DNA of 64,000 nucleotides from Sphingobacterium sp. CZ-2 (GTDB lineage: Bacteria; Bacteroidota; Bacteroidia; Sphingobacteriales; Sphingobacteriaceae). Shown here one piece after another: positions 61,001 to 64,000 of this stretch. Numbering within the stretch: position 1 is the stretch's first letter; each line of letters opens with the position of its first letter. The position numbers and the translations under genes are program-made. The stretch lies in NCBI RefSeq assembly GCF_004526235.1, contig NZ_CP038159.1:2232001-2296000 (forward strand), given 5' to 3'. Under the pieces are notes generated by a model. It made no database searches, was not told the DNA's origin, and saw only the letters and a program-made list of their open reading frames with translations.

Positions 61001-62418
61001 TAGCAAGTTTAGGTTTCTTACCGATGGCATTGAGTACAAGTGCGGGTGCAGAAGTACAAAAACCGTTGGCAACGGTCGTTATCGGCGGATTGATGTCAGC
61101 AACGGCATTGACGTTATTCGTACTGCCTTTACTATACCTCGTATTTATGAGAAATCATAAGCCTACAAAAAATAATAAAATGAAAGCCATAACACCTATA
61201 TTGTTACTGTTTACGTTCTTAGGCTTTTCTCAAACCAGTAATGCACAAAATCCTGTAAACGTAGATAGAGCTATCGAAATAGCTATGGAAAATAACCCTC
61301 AGCTCCGTTCCAAAAAATTGGAGATTCAATCTACCCAAAGTTTGAGTAAGACAGCATATGAGCTACCGAAAACCGATTTAAATTTCCAATATGGGAATAC
61401 AGATGGATTTGAGTACAATGACGGTTTCCAAATTTCGCAGACTATACCCTTTCCAACACTTTTTGGGGTAAAGAAAAACCTTGTCAAAGAGCAAGTCAAA
61501 GGGCAGGAATGGTCAAAGGCTCTGACAGAAAATGAGCTAAGAAAGCAGGTAAGAACATATTATTATCAGTTAGCGTATCTGGAACATAATGCTTCGGTAT
61601 TGAAGTATTTGGATAGTATTTATGCAGACTTTATCCGTGTGGCGGAGCTGCGTTATAAAACAGGAGATATAGGGCGGATAGAAGTCAGTACGGCTGTTAC
61701 CAAAAAGGGGGAAATCAATATATTGCTCCAGCAAAATGAGGTCTTCAGGCAAAATGCCTATCAGAATCTTAAAAACCTGATGCAGACAAAGGAAGATTTT
61801 GCCATTGAACCCAAATCAGACTATGAACCATTACTTTTGACTTCTTTCATAGACAGTTCAGCTATTGAAAACCACCCAAGCATCCAGCTATTGTATCAGG
61901 AGGCTAAAATCGCTGAACAGAACAAGAAGTTGGAACGGGCAAACAGCCTGCCTGATTTTACGTTCGGTTATAATAATATATCGCTGATAGGAATGCACAG
62001 TAGAAACGGCGTGGAACAATTTTACGGCAGAGGACAGCGGTTCAGTTTTGTTGATGTAGGCATAACCATTCCACTCTTTACTACGACCAGAGCGAAAATC
62101 CGTTCCCTTGATTATCAAAAACAATCATTGGAACTGAATGCCCAATGGCAACAACAGCAGCTAAAAACGGAGTTGGCAAATGCCCTGAAACAATATGAAC
62201 AGAATGTTTCACAGTTTACCTATTTCAAGGAGCAGGCACTTCCGAATGCTGATGAAATCATCAATGCGGCAAAGTTAGGGTACAGTACCGGAGATATTTC
62301 TTATGTGGAGTACCTCTTTGCCTTGCAGACAACAACCGATATTCAGCTTAATTATCTAAAGAGCATACAGCAAATCAATGAGGCTGTAACGCTTATTCAT
62401 TCATTAATCAGCAAATAA
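58060..62418 (+). CDS. CusA/CzcA-type heavy-metal RND pump fused to a TolC-like protein
   Basis: 1452 residues from GTG 58060. Residues 1 to about 1030 are a complete HME-RND transporter: SIKNKFIIGLMTLLLIIWGVW (helix 1), SLGAIDFGLIVDGSLIVVEATMHHLG (helix 4 proton-relay region), GGEFLPTLGEGDFAFH, and GVAVLNGIVLISTF near the end. Residue 1041 begins a signal-peptide-like segment (MKAITPILLLFTFLGFSQTSNAQ), then a TolC/OMF domain (VDRAIEIAMENNPQLRSKKLE; ELAYKTGDIG; KLGYSTGDISYVEYLFALQ). Such fusions recur in Bacteroidota. The pump exports Cu/Ag or Co/Zn/Cd ions; which ones cannot be read. Next gene is the adaptor, 8 bases on. Confidence 0.92.
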   Translation: MLNNIIKFSIKNKFIIGLMTLLLIIWGVWSATKIPIDAQPDITNNQVQIITLSPTLAGQEVEQLVTFPVEQSIVNLPKVEEIRSVSRFGLSVVTVVFQDNVDIYFARQLVSQQLKEAQDQIPDGVGTPELAPVSTGLGEVYQYILHPKQGSEDKYSAMDLRTMQDWIVARQLYGTPGIAEVNSFGGLLKQYEVSVDPNRIKAMDVSISDIFTALENNNQNTGGAYIDKKPNAYFIRGIGLVTSLEDVGNIVVKNTESVPVFIKDVAKVQFGHATRYGAMTYNGEVDAVGGIVMMLKGENTATVVKNIKEKIPVIQQSLPDDVVIEPYLDRMNLVDRAISTVEKNLIEGALIVIFVLIIFLGNFRAGLIVASAIPLSMLFALGMMRLFGVSANLMSLGAIDFGLIVDGSLIVVEATMHHLGLRKSTQKLTQAEMDEEVYESARKIRTSAAFGEIIILIVYIPILTLVGIEGKMFTPMAQTVSFAILGALILSFTYIPMMSALCLSKKPITKRNFSDKMMDYLQGVYKPLLEKAIRIKYVIIAVAVGLFTISIFLFSRMGGEFLPTLGEGDFAFHCILPQGTSLSQSLETSMQASKIIKEFDEVKMVVGKTGAAEVPTDPMPPEATDLMIILKPQDEWKTKKSYDELSNEMMEKLEVIPGVFFEANQPIQMRFNELMTGIRQDVAVKIFGENLDSLLIYANKANAIIQTVEGATAPQVERIAGLPQINIEYDRTRIANYGLNVQEINDIVSTAFAGKSAGVVYENERRFDLVVRLDEEHRSSIEDVSNLFIPLPNGEQVPLSQVANIDYKLGPAQISREGGKRRIYVGFNVQGRDVASVVEEIQDKLAEQVKLPTGYYFTYGGQFENLQKATDRLLIAVPIALLLIFILLYFTFHSFKEAVLVYTAIPMSAIGGVFALLLRDMPFSISAGVGFIALFGVAVLNGIVLISTFNRLEKEGWNEIIPRIIEGAKTRLRPVLMTASVASLGFLPMALSTSAGAEVQKPLATVVIGGLMSATALTLFVLPLLYLVFMRNHKPTKNNKMKAITPILLLFTFLGFSQTSNAQNPVNVDRAIEIAMENNPQLRSKKLEIQSTQSLSKTAYELPKTDLNFQYGNTDGFEYNDGFQISQTIPFPTLFGVKKNLVKEQVKGQEWSKALTENELRKQVRTYYYQLAYLEHNASVLKYLDSIYADFIRVAELRYKTGDIGRIEVSTAVTKKGEINILLQQNEVFRQNAYQNLKNLMQTKEDFAIEPKSDYEPLLLTSFIDSSAIENHPSIQLLYQEAKIAEQNKKLERANSLPDFTFGYNNISLIGMHSRNGVEQFYGRGQRFSFVDVGITIPLFTTTRAKIRSLDYQKQSLELNAQWQQQQLKTELANALKQYEQNVSQFTYFKEQALPNADEIINAAKLGYSTGDISYVEYLFALQTTTDIQLNYLKSIQQINEAVTLIHSLISK

Positions 62419-62426
62419 TACAAAAT

Positions 62427-63686
62427 ATGAAACGTATCATCAATAATATAGTTTTCAGCGTTTTTGTCCTCGTAGCAATCTTTGCTTTGAACGCCTGTAC
62501 AAATAAACATACGGAGGACGACGGACATAATCACGGTAGCGAAGCAGCAGCAACAACGGACGAACACGAAGAAGAAAACGTTGCGGTACTGACCGATGAA
62601 CAGATAAAAGCTGTAGGTATCGAAATCGGGATGATTGAACAGAAACAATTGTCCGCAACATTGAAAGCCAACGGTGGATTGAGAGTACCCAACAGCAACA
62701 AGGCAAATGCAACTTCAATGTTTGGCGGCGTTATCAAATCCCTCAATGTGGAGATAGGCGATTTCGTAAAAAAAGGTCAGGTCATCGCCACTATTTCCAA
62801 TCCGGAATTCATACAATTACAGGAAGAATACCTAAGCATCAATAGCAGGATAGAATTTGCAGAGCAGGAAGTTGCAAGACAAAGAGAGCTGAACGAGGGA
62901 AATGCAGGTGCAAAGAAAAACCTGCAAAGTGCCACATCTGAATTGAACACGTTGAGAACACGAAAAGCATCGTTACAACAACAAATCCAAATGATGGGCA
63001 TTAATCCGGCTTCCCTGTCAAATTCCAGCCTTAAATCCTCGTTGGTCGTTACAAGTCCGATAGGCGGTACGGTAAGTAACGTTTTTGCCAAAATCGGAAG
63101 CTATGTAGATGTGTCTTCGCCTATTGCCGAAATAATAGAGAACACAGCATTGCACTTGGACTTACAGGTTTATGAAAAAGATATTCCCCTAATCAAAATA
63201 GGTCAGAAAATAGATTTTGTCGTAACCAACAACCCCAATAAGACCCATTCTGCCGAAGTTTATAGTATAGGTTCATCTTTTAGCGGAGAGAGCAAAACCA
63301 TTGCCGTTCACAGCAGAATTACCGGAGATAAAACAGGATTGATTGACGGAATGAGCATAACCGGAAATGTAAGTTTAGATGATGTATTAAGTACGGCTGT
63401 ACCCAACGAAGCGGTTGTCAATGCAGACGGGAAATATTACATCTTTTTGGTCAAGGAGCAGGAAGAAGAACCGCACGACCATAAAGAAGATGAGGCTCAC
63501 GACCACGGTTCGGAAAATGGAACTCAATTTACAAGAATGGAGGTCGTTAAAGGTGCTTCTCAATTGGGTTACACGGCGATAACGCCTGTAAATGAAATTC
63601 CACACGGTACACATATCGTGATAAAAGGTGCGTTTTTTGTGAATGCAAAAATGAATGATACCGGAGAACACGGTCACGCTCACTAA
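62427..63686 (+). CDS. RND efflux periplasmic adaptor (CusB/CzcB-like) with His-rich segments
   Basis: 419 residues. A lipoprotein signal ends in FALNACTN; a His/Glu-rich segment follows (DDGHNHGSEAAATTDEHEEE). The adaptor core has SMFGGVIKSLNVEIGDFVKKGQVIATI (lipoyl half), a helical hairpin (EFAEQEVARQRELNEGNAGAKK, ELNTLRTRKASLQQQIQ), the second lipoyl half SPIGGTVSNVFAKIGSYVDVSSPI, and a beta-barrel. A second His cluster (EPHDHKEDEAHDHGSENG) lies in the C-terminal third, and the end is DTGEHGHAH. It bridges the pump and outer-membrane channel and probably binds metal. Confidence 0.92.
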   Translation: MKRIINNIVFSVFVLVAIFALNACTNKHTEDDGHNHGSEAAATTDEHEEENVAVLTDEQIKAVGIEIGMIEQKQLSATLKANGGLRVPNSNKANATSMFGGVIKSLNVEIGDFVKKGQVIATISNPEFIQLQEEYLSINSRIEFAEQEVARQRELNEGNAGAKKNLQSATSELNTLRTRKASLQQQIQMMGINPASLSNSSLKSSLVVTSPIGGTVSNVFAKIGSYVDVSSPIAEIIENTALHLDLQVYEKDIPLIKIGQKIDFVVTNNPNKTHSAEVYSIGSSFSGESKTIAVHSRITGDKTGLIDGMSITGNVSLDDVLSTAVPNEAVVNADGKYYIFLVKEQEEEPHDHKEDEAHDHGSENGTQFTRMEVVKGASQLGYTAITPVNEIPHGTHIVIKGAFFVNAKMNDTGEHGHAH

Positions 63687-63697
63687 AATGGTATATA

Positions 63698-64000
63698 ATG
63701 AAAAAAAGCATTGAACAAAAGCTGTTGTCAAAGAACACCAATCCGACCAGTATGCGGATATTGGTATATGATTTCTTGGAGCAACAGCAGACAGCGATGT
63801 CCTTATCTGAAATCGAAAGTCATTTCTATAAAGCAGACAGGGTTACGATTTACAGGACTTTGAAAACTTTCGAGGAAAAAGGCATTGTACACAGTATTCA
63901 GGAGAACACTACCGTTAAGTATATTTTGTGTCACGATGGGTGTGATGAAGAAACACACAAAGATTGGCACTTACATTTCTATTGTAAAATCTGTAAACAG
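63698..64000 (+). CDS. Fur-family regulator, cut by the window end
   Basis: The first 101 residues are visible: MKKSIEQKLLSKNTNPTSMRILVYDFLEQQQTAMSLSEIE.. with the winged helix SLSEIESHFYKADRVTIYRTLKTFEEKGIVHSI, then HDGCDEETHKDWHLHFYCKICKQ. The H..HLHFYC..CK part matches the metal-binding and structural zinc region of Fur/Zur proteins. It lies 11 bases after the adaptor gene in the RND operon and may control it through the palindrome at 57549-57567. Iron, zinc or another metal specificity cannot be told. Confidence 0.88.
   Translation, partial: MKKSIEQKLLSKNTNPTSMRILVYDFLEQQQTAMSLSEIESHFYKADRVTIYRTLKTFEEKGIVHSIQENTTVKYILCHDGCDEETHKDWHLHFYCKICKQ

Overview
The window reads as chromosome of a Bacteroidota bacterium, most likely a Sphingobacteriaceae member (Sphingobacterium or Pedobacter type). 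The reasons are near-consensus Bacteroidota promoters (TTG-type -33 box, 19 bases, TAnnTTTG) before the thr leader, the tRNA-Pro and an arsR gene, mostly A-rich start regions instead of Shine-Dalgarno sites, the Bacteroidota-type tra gene set, and TonB/DUF6660/RND metal modules. This is inference from sequence; no database was searched.

Bases 1 to about 27250 are ordinary core genome: the tail of a LysM protein, pyrR-like, an NlpC/P60 hydrolase, the thrABC operon behind a leader-peptide attenuator, two secreted thioredoxin-fold proteins, rlmI, a GDSL hydrolase, a class III aminotransferase, an ECF sigma factor operon downstream of split transketolase genes, nfu, purB, an acyl-CoA dehydrogenase, yidC, pyrG, an aldo/keto reductase, rplS and tRNA-Pro. 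REP-like palindromes lie at 246-380, 1247-1278 and 7172-7422; one supplies the last codons and stop of thrC.

Bases 27354 to 36115, directly after tRNA-Pro, look like an integron-like cassette array. A short tyrosine recombinase on the minus strand diverges from plus-strand cargo genes: a thioredoxin-like protein, an OLD-family ATPase/TOPRIM nuclease and an unknown 441-residue protein. The cargo is separated by attC-like imperfect palindromes sharing AAC, a GGTTT- or GCTTT-type arm, AAAGCCC or AAGCCCC, and a GTT or TTGTGC end. The recombinase lacks the insertion typical of integron integrases, so the system is not a standard integron. An IS91-family element (29189-31448) and an IS3-family element (33530-34774) have landed on the edges of these sites.

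Bases 36175 to 57389 are a conjugative element: traA-C-D and traE-F-G-I-J-K-L-M-N-O-Q on the minus strand, and mobA-mobB-mobC on the plus strand, with a candidate oriT in the divergent gap. Two metal modules interrupt it: DUF6660/TonB receptor/HMA-CDF transporter between traD and traE, and arsR/merTP/GDCCVxC between mobB and mobC. A third metal operon (57595 to the window end) follows mobC: DUF6660, an RND pump fused to a TolC-like protein, an RND adaptor, and a Fur-family regulator cut by the window edge. A 9-1-9 palindrome at its promoter is a candidate operator. The element's own integrase and far end are not in the window.
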